DNA of 64,000 nucleotides from UBA10347 sp905182135 (GTDB lineage: Bacteria; Actinomycetota; Acidimicrobiia; Acidimicrobiales; UBA10347), in NCBI GenBank assembly GCA_963925805.1, contig CAWUSE010000023.1, forward strand, positions 195,763 through 259,762, read 5' to 3'. The position numbers were made by a program, and so were the translations under genes. Position 1 is the first letter of the stretch; the number at the start of each line of letters is the position of its first letter. Under the pieces are notes generated by a model, which searched no databases, had not been told where the DNA came from, and was given only the letters and a program-made list of their open reading frames with translations. This document shows, piece by piece, positions 52,966-61,671 of the stretch.

Positions 52966-54204
52966 ATGAAGGTCAGTGATATCGACGTGGTGTCGAACGG
53001 GGTCTACTCGGAGGGCGTCCCTCACGCACTTCTCGATCGATTGCGGCAGGAACGGCCGATTCATTATCAAGAGATCCCGGATGAGCGCCTTCACGATGCC
53101 GCCTGGGTGCTGACCCGACACGAGGACGTGTTAGCCGTCAGCAAGGACACCGAGAATTTCGTGAACGCGCACGGCCTTAATCTGCGTGGCAATTACAACG
53201 ACGACGAAGACCGCCATCTGCTGAACCTGGACGATCCCGAGCATCTGAGGCTTCGACGCATGACCAACAAGGGGTTCACGCCTCGGGTTGTTCGCCGTTA
53301 CACCGAGCATTATCACGATATGGCCGGTCTGCTTATTGATCAGGCATTGGCCGGTGCCCAAACATCGAGCACGTCCGGAGCCGTGGTGTTCGATGCTGTT
53401 GATGATCTGTCTGTGCCGCTGCCGCTGATGGCAATTTGCGAGCTTCTCGGCACCACGCCAGATGATCGGGATCAGCTAGTGGCCTGGAGCAACGCAATTA
53501 TCACGAATGACGATCCTGACTATTCGCCTTCGGACGCAGCGCGTGAGCAAGCCAGTGAGGAGATGGGGGCCTACATCCGCCAGATGTATGCCGACCGGGC
53601 CGACAATCCTCGAGACGACATGGCTTCGGTACTGGTTGAGAACGTGCAGCGGGGCGAGCTTTCTCCAGAAGAATACGGCGGCTACGTCGCACTGCTCTTT
53701 GTGGCAGGTAATGAGACGACTCGAAACAACATAAGCCATGGTTTGTTGCAGCTCGCTAAGAATCCCGACCAATACGAACTGCTAAAGACGGGAGAGTATT
53801 GGGATAGCGCTGTCGAAGAGATGATCCGGTGGGCAGCGCCAGTGATCTACATGAGCCGCACCGCAACGGCCGACGTTGAGTACCGCGGCTATCACATCCG
53901 CAAGGGCGAACGGGTCGTGTTGCACTATTCCGCAGCAAACCGCGATCCTACGGTCTTCGAAGATCCTCACGAGTTCGATATCACCCGTGATCCAAACCCG
54001 CATCTGTCCTTTGGATTCGGAGCGCACTTCTGTCTAGGGGCCCATCTGGCACGGCTCGAGACGCGGTGCTTGCTCGAGCAGCTCGTGCCACGCATCGACT
54101 CGTTCGAACTTGCTGAACCCGAGTCCTACGTCCGGTCGAGCTTCATCAGCGGCATAAAGCGCCTACTGCTCTCGGTACGTATCGCAGAGCCTGCGGTGGT
54201 CTAA
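52966..54204 (+). CDS. Cytochrome P450
   Basis: A 412-residue bacterial P450. The I-helix oxygen-binding motif is VAGNETTRN, the ExxR of the K-helix is in EEMIRWAAP, and the heme loop is FGFGAHFCLGAHLAR with the axial Cys. AGGGGGA upstream (52950s) fits ATG 52966, so in-frame codons from 52873 are not used. It resembles CYP125/CYP142-like and other actinobacterial P450s, but the substrate cannot be read. No ferredoxin is adjacent. Confidence 0.93.
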   Translation: MKVSDIDVVSNGVYSEGVPHALLDRLRQERPIHYQEIPDERLHDAAWVLTRHEDVLAVSKDTENFVNAHGLNLRGNYNDDEDRHLLNLDDPEHLRLRRMTNKGFTPRVVRRYTEHYHDMAGLLIDQALAGAQTSSTSGAVVFDAVDDLSVPLPLMAICELLGTTPDDRDQLVAWSNAIITNDDPDYSPSDAAREQASEEMGAYIRQMYADRADNPRDDMASVLVENVQRGELSPEEYGGYVALLFVAGNETTRNNISHGLLQLAKNPDQYELLKTGEYWDSAVEEMIRWAAPVIYMSRTATADVEYRGYHIRKGERVVLHYSAANRDPTVFEDPHEFDITRDPNPHLSFGFGAHFCLGAHLARLETRCLLEQLVPRIDSFELAEPESYVRSSFISGIKRLLLSVRIAEPAVV

Positions 54205-54226
54205 GCCGGCACTGATTGACGTGACT

Positions 54227-54690
54227 GGCACTGTTGCGTCGGCGCATCGCTTGCTGGCTTTCGGTTCCCGCCCGAGGTGATCTTGTTGGCGGGCCCTGGT
54301 TCGTGGACGAAACGTACGTGAAGGTTGCAGGGATATGGCGCTACGTCTACCGCGCTGTTGATCAGCATGGCCAAGTGATCGACATCTACGTCTCGGTCAA
54401 GCGTGACATCGGCGCAGCTCTTAGATTCTTCACCGATGCTTAGACCGCGCACGGCGAACTGAACGAAGTCGTCACCGATTTCGCTCAGGCGCTCGAGACG
54501 ACGATCGAGCAGCTCGTCCTGAACGCCTTTCACAACACCGACCAGCATCAGAACAATCGCGTCGAGTGCGACCACGGCAGATCAAAGCCAACACCACCGA
54601 ACAAAGCCAAGAGCGTGGACCACGATCGCTCAAAGCAACAGTGCCGGCCAACCATGTCTCTCGGCATCAGCGGGAGCACCTGGACTCGGC
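54227..54690 (+). mobile_element. IS6/IS240-family insertion-sequence remnant
   Basis: GGCACTGTTGC (54227-54237) is the typical IS6-family end. The transposase can be read in pieces: FRFPPEVILLA, then, after a large internal deletion and frameshift, WFVDETYVKVAGIWRYVYRA (first catalytic Asp); a TAG (54441) after ALRFFTDA; then VVTDFAQALE (second Asp) and HQNNRVECDHGR (Glu). A perfect inverted copy of the end, GCAACAGTGCC (54635-54645), lies 3' but inside transposase-like sequence. Not mobile. Confidence 0.72.
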
Positions 54691-54825
54691 TGAAGCGTTT
54701 GAGTGCCCGGCCGTGGGGGTGATAGAAGGTATGGAGGCCGCGGAGATCGGTAAAATCTGAGAGTCGATCTCGACGAGGTGCACCGAGCCTGAACGAATCG
54801 GGCGCGATTTCAATGGGGTAGGAAC

Positions 54826-56148
54826 ATGAAGCGACACGTGCACCTGAACCTGTTCATTCACAGTCGGGGTCATCATGAGGCAGCGTGGCGCCATCACGCT
54901 GCTTCGCCGTATCTACTCACCGATTTCCGTTACTACGAGGAGTTAGCGCAAAAGGCCGAAGCCGCAGCCTTCGATTCGATTTTCCTGTCTGATATCTTGT
55001 CGCTTGGAGCTGATATTGAGTACACACCCCGTGCGGTACTCGATCCAATTCCCCTGGCCGGTGCGCTCGCGGCAGTCACCAAGAAAATCGGCATTATCTC
55101 GACAGCGTCGACGACGTACGTCGAGCCATACAACCTGGCGCGACAGTTCGCCTCGCTTGATCACATCAGCAACGGGCGTATTGCCTGGAACATCGTCACG
55201 ACTGCTTCCGCTGCAGCTGCGCAGAACTACAGCGAGAAGCCACAGGCAGGTATCGACGAGCGCTACGAACGCGCCGACGAGTTCATGACGGTGGTCAAGG
55301 GCCTCTGGGATAGTTGGGCCGCGGACGCTGTCATAGACGATCGTGCCAACGGGCAGTATACGTTGCCGGGTCGTATCCAGCCGATTGATCACGACGGTTC
55401 CTACTACCACGTGACTGGACCGTTGACGGTTCCGCGCGGACCTCAAGGGCGGCCCGTTCTTGTCCAAGCTGGATCTTCTGAACCAGGACGAGCCTTCGCT
55501 GCAAAACATGGTGAGGCGATCTTCACTGCGGTGTTGGAGAAGACAGCAGCGCAGGATTTCTACCGCGATATCAAGTCGCGTGTCACCGCGCTAGGGCGCA
55601 ACCCTGATCAGTGCGTGATTATGCCGGGGCTGAGTCCGGTGATTGCCTCCAGTGACAATGAGGCGCGTCGTTATGCACAGGAGCTAGACGAGCTTGCGAG
55701 CCAAGCCGTGGGGCTCGAGCGGCTCTCGGCAACTTTCGGCGGTATTGATCTCTCGCAGTTCGATTTGGACGCGCCTCTCGCGGCGGAAGACTTCCCCGAA
55801 CCAGCGACTCTGCAGGGATCAGTCAGCCGGCCGACGCTGATCGTCGACTTGATACGAAATGAGCGACCGACCCTACGTCAGCTGCTCTCCAAGCTGTCGG
55901 GAGCGCGTGGGCACTACACGTTTGCTGGCACACCCGAACAGGTTGCTGATCTGATGGAAGATTGGGTTAATGATGAGGCTGCAGACGGGTTCAACCTGAT
56001 GCCGCCGGTGCTACCGCAGATGCTCGACGTGTTCATCGAAGAGGTGATACCGCTCCTCCAGAAACGTGGGATCTTCCGGGCCGGCTATGAGAATGACACG
56101 CTCCGTGGCCACTACGGACTGGAGCAGCCAGAGAGCCGTTTCGATTAA
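54826..56148 (+). CDS. NtaA/SnaA/DszA-type FMNH2-dependent monooxygenase
   Basis: A 440-residue bacterial-luciferase-superfamily monooxygenase of the nitrilotriacetate/pristinamycin/dibenzothiophene-sulfone group. HLNLFIHSRGHHEAAWRHH, DSIFLSDILSLG, GRIAWNIVTTAS and GRPVLVQAGSSEPGRAFAA are hallmarks. It needs FMNH2 from a separate reductase, not seen next to it. The substrate is unknown; C-S or C-N bond cleavage is typical. ATG 54826 with GGGGTAGGAA in front. Confidence 0.9.
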   Translation: MKRHVHLNLFIHSRGHHEAAWRHHAASPYLLTDFRYYEELAQKAEAAAFDSIFLSDILSLGADIEYTPRAVLDPIPLAGALAAVTKKIGIISTASTTYVEPYNLARQFASLDHISNGRIAWNIVTTASAAAAQNYSEKPQAGIDERYERADEFMTVVKGLWDSWAADAVIDDRANGQYTLPGRIQPIDHDGSYYHVTGPLTVPRGPQGRPVLVQAGSSEPGRAFAAKHGEAIFTAVLEKTAAQDFYRDIKSRVTALGRNPDQCVIMPGLSPVIASSDNEARRYAQELDELASQAVGLERLSATFGGIDLSQFDLDAPLAAEDFPEPATLQGSVSRPTLIVDLIRNERPTLRQLLSKLSGARGHYTFAGTPEQVADLMEDWVNDEAADGFNLMPPVLPQMLDVFIEEVIPLLQKRGIFRAGYENDTLRGHYGLEQPESRFD

Positions 56149-56218
56149 TGGATGACGCCCGTTGACTGCCGAGATTGGACCAGAAGTGCGAGCACCCGCA
56201 TACTGGTTTCCGGGATGG

Positions 56219-57358
56219 TCAGGCGAACTCGGCGCGGATCGTGTCGGTGTGTTCGCCGATGGTCGGCACGCGCCCACCGGGGCGGTCGACCATGCCTGGC
56301 AGTTCGGTCCATCGCACCGGATGAGCGGGTAGCTCGACGGTCTGACCAGTGCTGGTGTGCACGGTGCGGCGGCGCAACGCCGGATGCGAAGATAGGTCTG
56401 CGAGCGAGCTGACATTGCCGTAGGCGATCGAGGCATCGGCCAGCCCTGACTGGAATGTGCTTTGATCCAGTGCTCCGATGATGCGGTTCATGTCAGATTC
56501 GAGCGCGTCACGGTTTGCCACGCGGTTCGCGTTCGAGTCGAAGCGGGCATCGGTTGCCATTTCTGGCGATCCGAGCGCCTGGTCGCACAGCCGGACCCAT
56601 TCACGTTCGTTCTGAATCGAGATGAGGGTCAGACTGCCGTCGCTGGTCTCAAAGGCTCCGTACGGAGCGATGGTCGGGTGCTTGAGCCCCACCCGTGTCG
56701 GGCCGCCAGCGCCGAAGTCGTGTTGGGTTAATGGCACGGTCATCCAGTCGGCTGCAACATCGAACAGCGACACTCGCACGCCGGAACCCTTGCCGGTGAT
56801 TCCACGCTGAATGATTGCTTCGAGCACGCCGTAATAGGCCGTCATGCCGGTGCCTGCATCGACCATCGACACGCCAATCCGGCCGAGTTCGTTGGGGCTT
56901 CCGGAGATACCGACCAGGCCTGACTCGGCTTGAACCAGAAGGTCGTAGGCTTTTTTGTCGGCCACATCTGACGACTCGCCGTAGCCCGAGATATCACAGG
57001 TGATCAGGCGCTCGTTGCGTTCTCGCAGCGTGTCTGAGCCAAACCCGGCTCGTTCGAGGGCTCCAGGTGACAGGTTCTGAACGAACACGTCGGCCTGAGC
57101 CAGAATCGTGTGCAGCAGCTGCGCGTCGGGGGGGTTCTTGATATCGAGAACCAGCGACTCTTTGCCCTGATTGGCCCAGGCGAAGTACGAGCTATCTCCG
57201 TGCGCAGCGTCGTCGTAAGCGCGGGCGAAGTCGCCGCCAGCTCGTTCGATCTTGATGACACGAGCACCAGCGTCGACCAATCGAGCGGTGCACAGTGGTG
57301 CAGCCACGGCCTGCTCGACCGCAACCACGGTGAGTCCAGTAAGCGGAAGTGTGGTCAT
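56219..57358 (-). CDS. CaiB/BaiF family III CoA-transferase with canonical Asp
   Basis: A 379-residue family III CoA-transferase. LPLTGLTVVAVEQAVAAPLC is the N-terminal strand and CoA helix, ARVIKIERAGGDFARAYDD the next segment, and VRVSLFDVAAD carries Asp at the catalytic position, unlike the other CaiB proteins in this window. C-terminal PIGEHTDTIRA-like end (VPTIGEHTDTI). It follows the enoyl-CoA hydratase by 12 bases, in an operon headed by the redoxin selenoprotein gene. May produce the CoA ester used by that hydratase. Confidence 0.9.
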   Translation of the reverse strand: MTTLPLTGLTVVAVEQAVAAPLCTARLVDAGARVIKIERAGGDFARAYDDAAHGDSSYFAWANQGKESLVLDIKNPPDAQLLHTILAQADVFVQNLSPGALERAGFGSDTLRERNERLITCDISGYGESSDVADKKAYDLLVQAESGLVGISGSPNELGRIGVSMVDAGTGMTAYYGVLEAIIQRGITGKGSGVRVSLFDVAADWMTVPLTQHDFGAGGPTRVGLKHPTIAPYGAFETSDGSLTLISIQNEREWVRLCDQALGSPEMATDARFDSNANRVANRDALESDMNRIIGALDQSTFQSGLADASIAYGNVSSLADLSSHPALRRRTVHTSTGQTVELPAHPVRWTELPGMVDRPGGRVPTIGEHTDTIRAEFA

Positions 57359-57370
57359 GAGTGAGTCAGG

Positions 57371-58168
57371 TTAACGATTGAAGTTCTGGCGAGCTTCGAC
57401 AGCGGCCTGATAGTTGCGGGTTAAGGCCGACTGGTCAGCATCGGCGAACGAGGTCGCTCGATGCAGTGCATTGGCGGTGGCGTTGACCGCCTCCTTGACC
57501 ATTCGAGTCGTAGCCGGTGGCATCGAGGCGGCGCGGCTCGCCATCTCGGTGGCGACCGCCACTGTTTGGCCGGGGTCGGCGATCCTGTCGATCAGTCCCC
57601 AGTCAAGCGCCATGTCGGGATCCATCTTGTCGCAGAGCAGCGTGATCTGTTTCGTCTTGGATGGCCCAACGAGGGTGACAAGGCGGGGAAGAGCGCCCCA
57701 CTGCAGGTTGAGACCGATCTTGACTTCAGGTACGTACAGGTAGGCATCGCTCGCTAGGACTCGCCAATCGCAGGCCAAGGCAATTGCACAACCTGCGCCG
57801 ACGGCCATGCCCTCCATCGCCGTGATGGTTATTTGAGGCATCTCTTCCCATGCCTGGCAGAGGCGTACGCCACGGTAGAAACGTTGGCGAAGCGCAACAT
57901 CGTCGAGCTCCTCCCATGTCGCCGGATCGTTTAGATCAATGCCGGCCGAGAACGCGTTGGGCGCGCCGCTCAACACGACTGCCTGCGTTGTCAGATCGTC
58001 CTGGAAACGGCGAGCGACGTCGGTGAGCTCCAGGATCGTGGCCTGATTGAACGCGTTCAACGAGCCTTTACGATCGAAGGTCACGGTGGCGACACTGCCG
58101 CCGTGGGCGACGGTGACGTTTTCGTACTGCACACCATGGAATGGGCCATTGCTTGCGCCTATGGTCAT
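57371..58168 (-). CDS. Enoyl-CoA hydratase/isomerase family protein
   Basis: A 265-residue crotonase-fold protein. The oxyanion-hole segments are LSGAPNAFSAGIDLND and MEGMAVGAGCAIALACDWRV, and the CoA-binding AGIDL motif is present. ATG 58168 overlaps the stop of the redoxin gene (ATGA), so the longer frame to 58297 is not needed. Likely hydrates or isomerises an enoyl-CoA, working with the CoA-transferase downstream. Confidence 0.9.
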   Translation of the reverse strand: MTIGASNGPFHGVQYENVTVAHGGSVATVTFDRKGSLNAFNQATILELTDVARRFQDDLTTQAVVLSGAPNAFSAGIDLNDPATWEELDDVALRQRFYRGVRLCQAWEEMPQITITAMEGMAVGAGCAIALACDWRVLASDAYLYVPEVKIGLNLQWGALPRLVTLVGPSKTKQITLLCDKMDPDMALDWGLIDRIADPGQTVAVATEMASRAASMPPATTRMVKEAVNATANALHRATSFADADQSALTRNYQAAVEARQNFNR

Positions 58169-59169
58169 TTGCGAGACCTCGCTGCCACGCCATGGAAAGG
58201 ACGCCCAGCCTCGGCATATTCGGCTGCTAGCGCAAAGAATTCGTCGCCAAATGGGTCGCCGCCACGTAATGGCATCATGGCCCTGCGGATCGTCCAATCA
58301 TGAGGGGCATGCTCGGCTGCCCGGTCGAAGTTGCGAGCTGCTCCGTCGTTGTCGCCTTGGCCGCGTAGATGGTTGGCGATGCGGAAGTGCAACCGGGCTA
58401 GCTCTTCGTCTGGCGACAGGTCGCCTACGGCAGTCTTTGCTTCTTCGGCGCTCATCATTGGGGTGTCATTGATGACCCACTGACGGATGACATCGAGCTG
58501 TTCGCCTGAGTCGATGCCGGTGTAGTGCTTGAACGTGTCGGTCGCGTAGGCGTTCCAGTTTGGCTGAACAATCGTGTCGTTCTCGTCGATCATCACGACC
58601 GACGGAACATTGGAGATTGCGTACAGCTCGGTCAACACATGGTCCACGTCCATCAGAACGGGATACGTGATGCCTTCCATGAATCCTCGAACCGCTTCGA
58701 CGTCCTCATCGATGGCGACGGCGATCACCTGGAAGTTGTGGTCGGCCAACTCGTCTTGCAATACCTGCCAACCTGGCAGGTCAAAGATGCATCCTCACCA
58801 GCTGGAGAAAGCGACGAGTAAACGTTTTTTTGACCGATGGTCGGACAGCGCATGTGGCGTGCCATCGAGATCGGGCAGTACGAAATCAGGGGCCTGAAGA
58901 TCATCGATTGCTCGTTGGCGGATCGACCGCTGAGCCCCGATGGCGACAACACCGGTCACCTCGTCGACCAGTGCCGGTCGGTCAAGCAGCGCTGCGACCG
59001 CTACAGCGTCGATCTTGCCGTCGGCTTCGAGGGATGCGCGATCAGGAACCAAGACGCAGACGTCTTCGCGGCACAAACCCTCGGGTTTAAGTTCCCAGCC
59101 CAGCTCACGGCGAAGTTCGTTGGCGCTCACCAGCGGGCCGTTGGTCAGCAATGCCAGATCGTTTTGCAT
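58165..59169 (-). CDS. Redoxin-like probable selenoprotein (UxC, in-frame UGA)
   Basis: A 334-codon gene read through a UGA at 58797-58795 (codon 125). Before it: DFVLPDLDGTPHALSD and LLVAFSSW, the AhpC/TSA-thioredoxin-like core; after it, in the same frame: GCIFDLPGWQVLQDEL and NFQVIAVAIDED. Homologues read SW-C-G-C-x-x-DLP, so UGA replaces the first active Cys (Sec125-Gly-Cys127). Residues 1-95 form an unrelated N-terminal domain and about 265-334 a TPR-like helical tail. A hairpin with SECIS geometry begins 13 bases after the UGA. Starts at ATG 59169; the downstream gene overlaps by four bases. A plain reading would split it at the UGA. Confidence 0.85.
58763..58781 (-). promoter_or_regulatory. 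Putative bacterial SECIS element
   Basis: On the minus strand ACCTGCC (58781-58775) pairs perfectly with GGCAGGT (58769-58763), seven base pairs with loop AGGUU. The loop starts 20 bases after the UGA and its AGGU sequence resembles the SelB-binding loop of the E. coli fdhF SECIS. Folded by eye only. Confidence 0.8.
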
Positions 59170-59246
59170 ATGAACACCCTAGGTGGCGGGTGCGATGGGC
59201 AACAACGGCATGTAGCGCGCGCCACCTCGACAGACAAGACTGTCGC

Positions 59247-59939
59247 ATGGACATTTACTATCCTGCAGATCTGTACGCCGACACTCGGACCACGTGTATC
59301 GCGTTGTTTCGGTCGCTCAGCGCCGAGCAATCGGTAACTGTTGTGCCACTGAACCCGGAGTGGCGGGTTGTTGATGTCGCCGCTCATGTGTGTGGCATCG
59401 TCGATGATGTGTTGCATGGCAACGTCACAGGGCTCGGCTCCGACGCCTGGACTGAAGCCCAAGTCGCGAAACGAGCAGGCATGTCGCTCAGCGAGGTGTG
59501 CGATGAGTGGGAGGGTTACGCCGAACGGGTCGATGCCATAACGGCCGACACTCCCTACTTTGGAGTGCGGATCACCGGCGACCTCGTTCTCCATCTGCAA
59601 GATGTTCAGCACGCTCTCGGGTTCGACATTGATGAGGGTGATCTGGCTACTCGACTGGGGGCACATCGCTACGTGCCCTCGCTGCAGGAACGCGCGACCG
59701 AGCAGATCAAACTAGGCGTGGCTGTCGAACTGACCGATGGCAAGACGTATCCAGCGCCCGACAGCGCTAGCGAGATCGTTGCTTTGCGTTGTACCTCTTA
59801 CGACTTCCTGCGCTCGGTTACTGGTCGTCGCAGCCGCCGCCAGGTTGAGGCGCTCGATTGGGATGGCGACTCGACGGCGCTGCTCAACAGTGCATGGAAC
59901 ACCTATGGCGATATGCGTACCGACGACGTATCCGCCTGA
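59247..59939 (+). CDS. Maleylpyruvate-isomerase family mycothiol-dependent enzyme
   Basis: A 230-residue DinB/MDMPI-fold protein. WRVVDVAAHVCGIVDDVLHG is the hallmark of the mycothiol-dependent maleylpyruvate isomerase N-terminal domain, with metal-ligand His in AHVCG; further His in LVLHLQDVQHALG would complete the site. The small C-terminal domain ends in LRSVTGRRSRRQVEAL. Mycothiol is actinobacterial, which supports the organism assignment. ATG 59247 is preferred over a longer frame from 59151; it is divergent from the redoxin gene by 77 bases. Confidence 0.83.
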   Translation: MDIYYPADLYADTRTTCIALFRSLSAEQSVTVVPLNPEWRVVDVAAHVCGIVDDVLHGNVTGLGSDAWTEAQVAKRAGMSLSEVCDEWEGYAERVDAITADTPYFGVRITGDLVLHLQDVQHALGFDIDEGDLATRLGAHRYVPSLQERATEQIKLGVAVELTDGKTYPAPDSASEIVALRCTSYDFLRSVTGRRSRRQVEALDWDGDSTALLNSAWNTYGDMRTDDVSA

Positions 59940-60193
59940 TTCACGGCGGTGGCCCAGGGGACGGGCCCGTGATCTCAAAGGTGGTGCCCGGGTTGGGTTG
60001 CGAGCGCGAGTTCATAGGATCCCCAGCTGGCATCCAGACCGTTAAAACCCGCCGAACAGTAGGGACGATGCGTCCCTTACGAGACCGAATGACACCGGCA
60101 GGGCAAACCGTTTACCCCGGCTGCGGTTTGTACGAAGTGCATGCGATCCATCGGGTTGGGCGTATTCGTGTGAGCGCCTTGGTACACAACACG

Positions 60194-61669
60194 ATGTATG
60201 CGAGCATTGCGCTAATGGCCCGATCATCAATTAAAGACTCGGCCCAGGCCAGCGGTAAGCCCGAAGCCATTAAGCCCGAAGCCATTAAACCCGAAGCCAT
60301 TAAACCCGAAGCATGGAAGGCTCTGGCGATTGGCGCTGCCGGATATGTGCTGGTCGGATTCAACTCAACCGCGACGAATATCGCTTTCGATGACATAACC
60401 GCTTCGTTCCCAGCGGTGGCCGAGACCACGACGGCGTTTGTGTCGTCTGGATATCTGATCGGCACCGCAGCGTTCTTGCCCCTGGCAGGCCGTATTGCTG
60501 ATCGCCACGGCCGGGTAAAGATCTTCCAGCTCGGCGTGATGCTGTTCGCCATCTCGTCCGTGCTTTCGGCGCTCGCTCCGAATGTGTGGGTACTCATCGC
60601 CGCCCGGGTGCTGCAGGCGATCGGGGGCGCTCTGGTGATTCCTGCGTCGTTATCGATGGTGCTGCCGTTGTTCCCCGCGAGCCGCAGGCCAAGTGCGGTT
60701 GCGGCATGGGCTGCTGCGGGCCCGTTGTCGGCGGCGATAGCGCCAAGTGCCTCGGCATCCATCTTGCAGTTCAGTAGTTGGCGCTGGCTCTATTTCTTAA
60801 GTGCCCCGCTCTCGGTCATCGTGTGGCTCGTGGGTCGCCGTCGGCTTAAGGAGGTTGCGGCACCAGATTCGACTGGAACGCTTGATGTCGTCGGTGCCAT
60901 TCTTGGCACAGCAGGCATTGCGCTGGTTGTGCTGAGCGTGGGTAAGGGCAAGGACTGGGGATGGGCCAGCGCCCTGACTGTTGGCTCCTTCATCGTGGCA
61001 GGTGTGTTTGTCACCGCATTCCTGGCGCAGTCTCGCCGTCACCCGTATCCGCTGATCGACCTTGAACTCTTCCGCGAACGAGAAGTCTGGATGGCCAACC
61101 TGGCCAACACGCTGATCTCGCTGACAAGCCTGTCGATTTGGTTGGTGTGGCCGCTCTACCTGAAGCGGATGTGGGGCTACTCGAACCTGGAAATTGGGCT
61201 GGCACTGACTGCTGGTCCGATCGCTGCTGCGACCATGACGCTTGTGGGTGGGCGAGTCGCTGACCGCCTGGGTCACCGATGGCCGATCCAAATCGGGAGC
61301 CTGGTTATGGTGTTCTCGGTCGGGTGGTGCTGGCTGGTCCTCGATCAGGACGGCAGCTACATCACGTCGTTCTTGCCAGGGATTGTTTCGTTTGGGTTCG
61401 GCTGGGGCTTCTCCTCGCCAACAATGAACAGTTATGCGCTCGAAGCAGTGCCCGAGGCCACATGGGGCACCATGAACGCAGCGTTCAACATGTTGCGCAA
61501 TGTGGCGGGTGCCATCGGTGTAGCCGCCGCTGTCGCCTTCGTGGGCTCAAGCGAACGTCTCGACATGGTGGCTGCCTTTGACCGGGCCTTCGCCTTCTTC
61601 TTTGTGTGTACCGCCCTCGGGGCCTTGGTTATCTTTCTCTTCTACCCAAGGGAAACTACTGTCGGTTAA
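60194..61669 (+). CDS. MFS multidrug-type transporter (DHA2-like)
   Basis: A major-facilitator transporter of about 490 aa with roughly 14 hydrophobic segments. Motif A GRIADRHGRVKIFQLG follows TM2, and AARVLQAIGGALVIPASLSM is the DHA2/EmrB motif B/C region. A charged N-terminal tail contains four copies of KPEAI (15-bp repeats). ATG 60194 or 60215 is the start; the long upstream frame is not transporter-like. Substrate unknown, probably drug or metabolite export. Confidence 0.87.
   Translation: MYASIALMARSSIKDSAQASGKPEAIKPEAIKPEAIKPEAWKALAIGAAGYVLVGFNSTATNIAFDDITASFPAVAETTTAFVSSGYLIGTAAFLPLAGRIADRHGRVKIFQLGVMLFAISSVLSALAPNVWVLIAARVLQAIGGALVIPASLSMVLPLFPASRRPSAVAAWAAAGPLSAAIAPSASASILQFSSWRWLYFLSAPLSVIVWLVGRRRLKEVAAPDSTGTLDVVGAILGTAGIALVVLSVGKGKDWGWASALTVGSFIVAGVFVTAFLAQSRRHPYPLIDLELFREREVWMANLANTLISLTSLSIWLVWPLYLKRMWGYSNLEIGLALTAGPIAAATMTLVGGRVADRLGHRWPIQIGSLVMVFSVGWCWLVLDQDGSYITSFLPGIVSFGFGWGFSSPTMNSYALEAVPEATWGTMNAAFNMLRNVAGAIGVAAAVAFVGSSERLDMVAAFDRAFAFFFVCTALGALVIFLFYPRETTVG
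60257..60312 (+). repeat. 15-bp tandem repeat, about 3.7 copies, coding KPEAI
   Basis: AARCCCGAAGCCATT repeats at 60257, 60272, 60287 and partly 60302. In frame, it adds KPEAI units to the cytosolic N-terminus of the MFS protein. The copy number may vary between strains. Confidence 0.95.
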
Positions 61670-61671
61670 CG

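Noticed and set aside
54234..54443. Intact small transposase gene
   Set aside because: The frame lacks the transposase N-terminus, is cut by TAG and carries an internal deletion; it is part of an IS remnant.
59145..59666. Minus-strand frame opposite the MDMPI gene
   Set aside because: The opposite strand has a clear MDMPI-family protein; this frame shows no motif.
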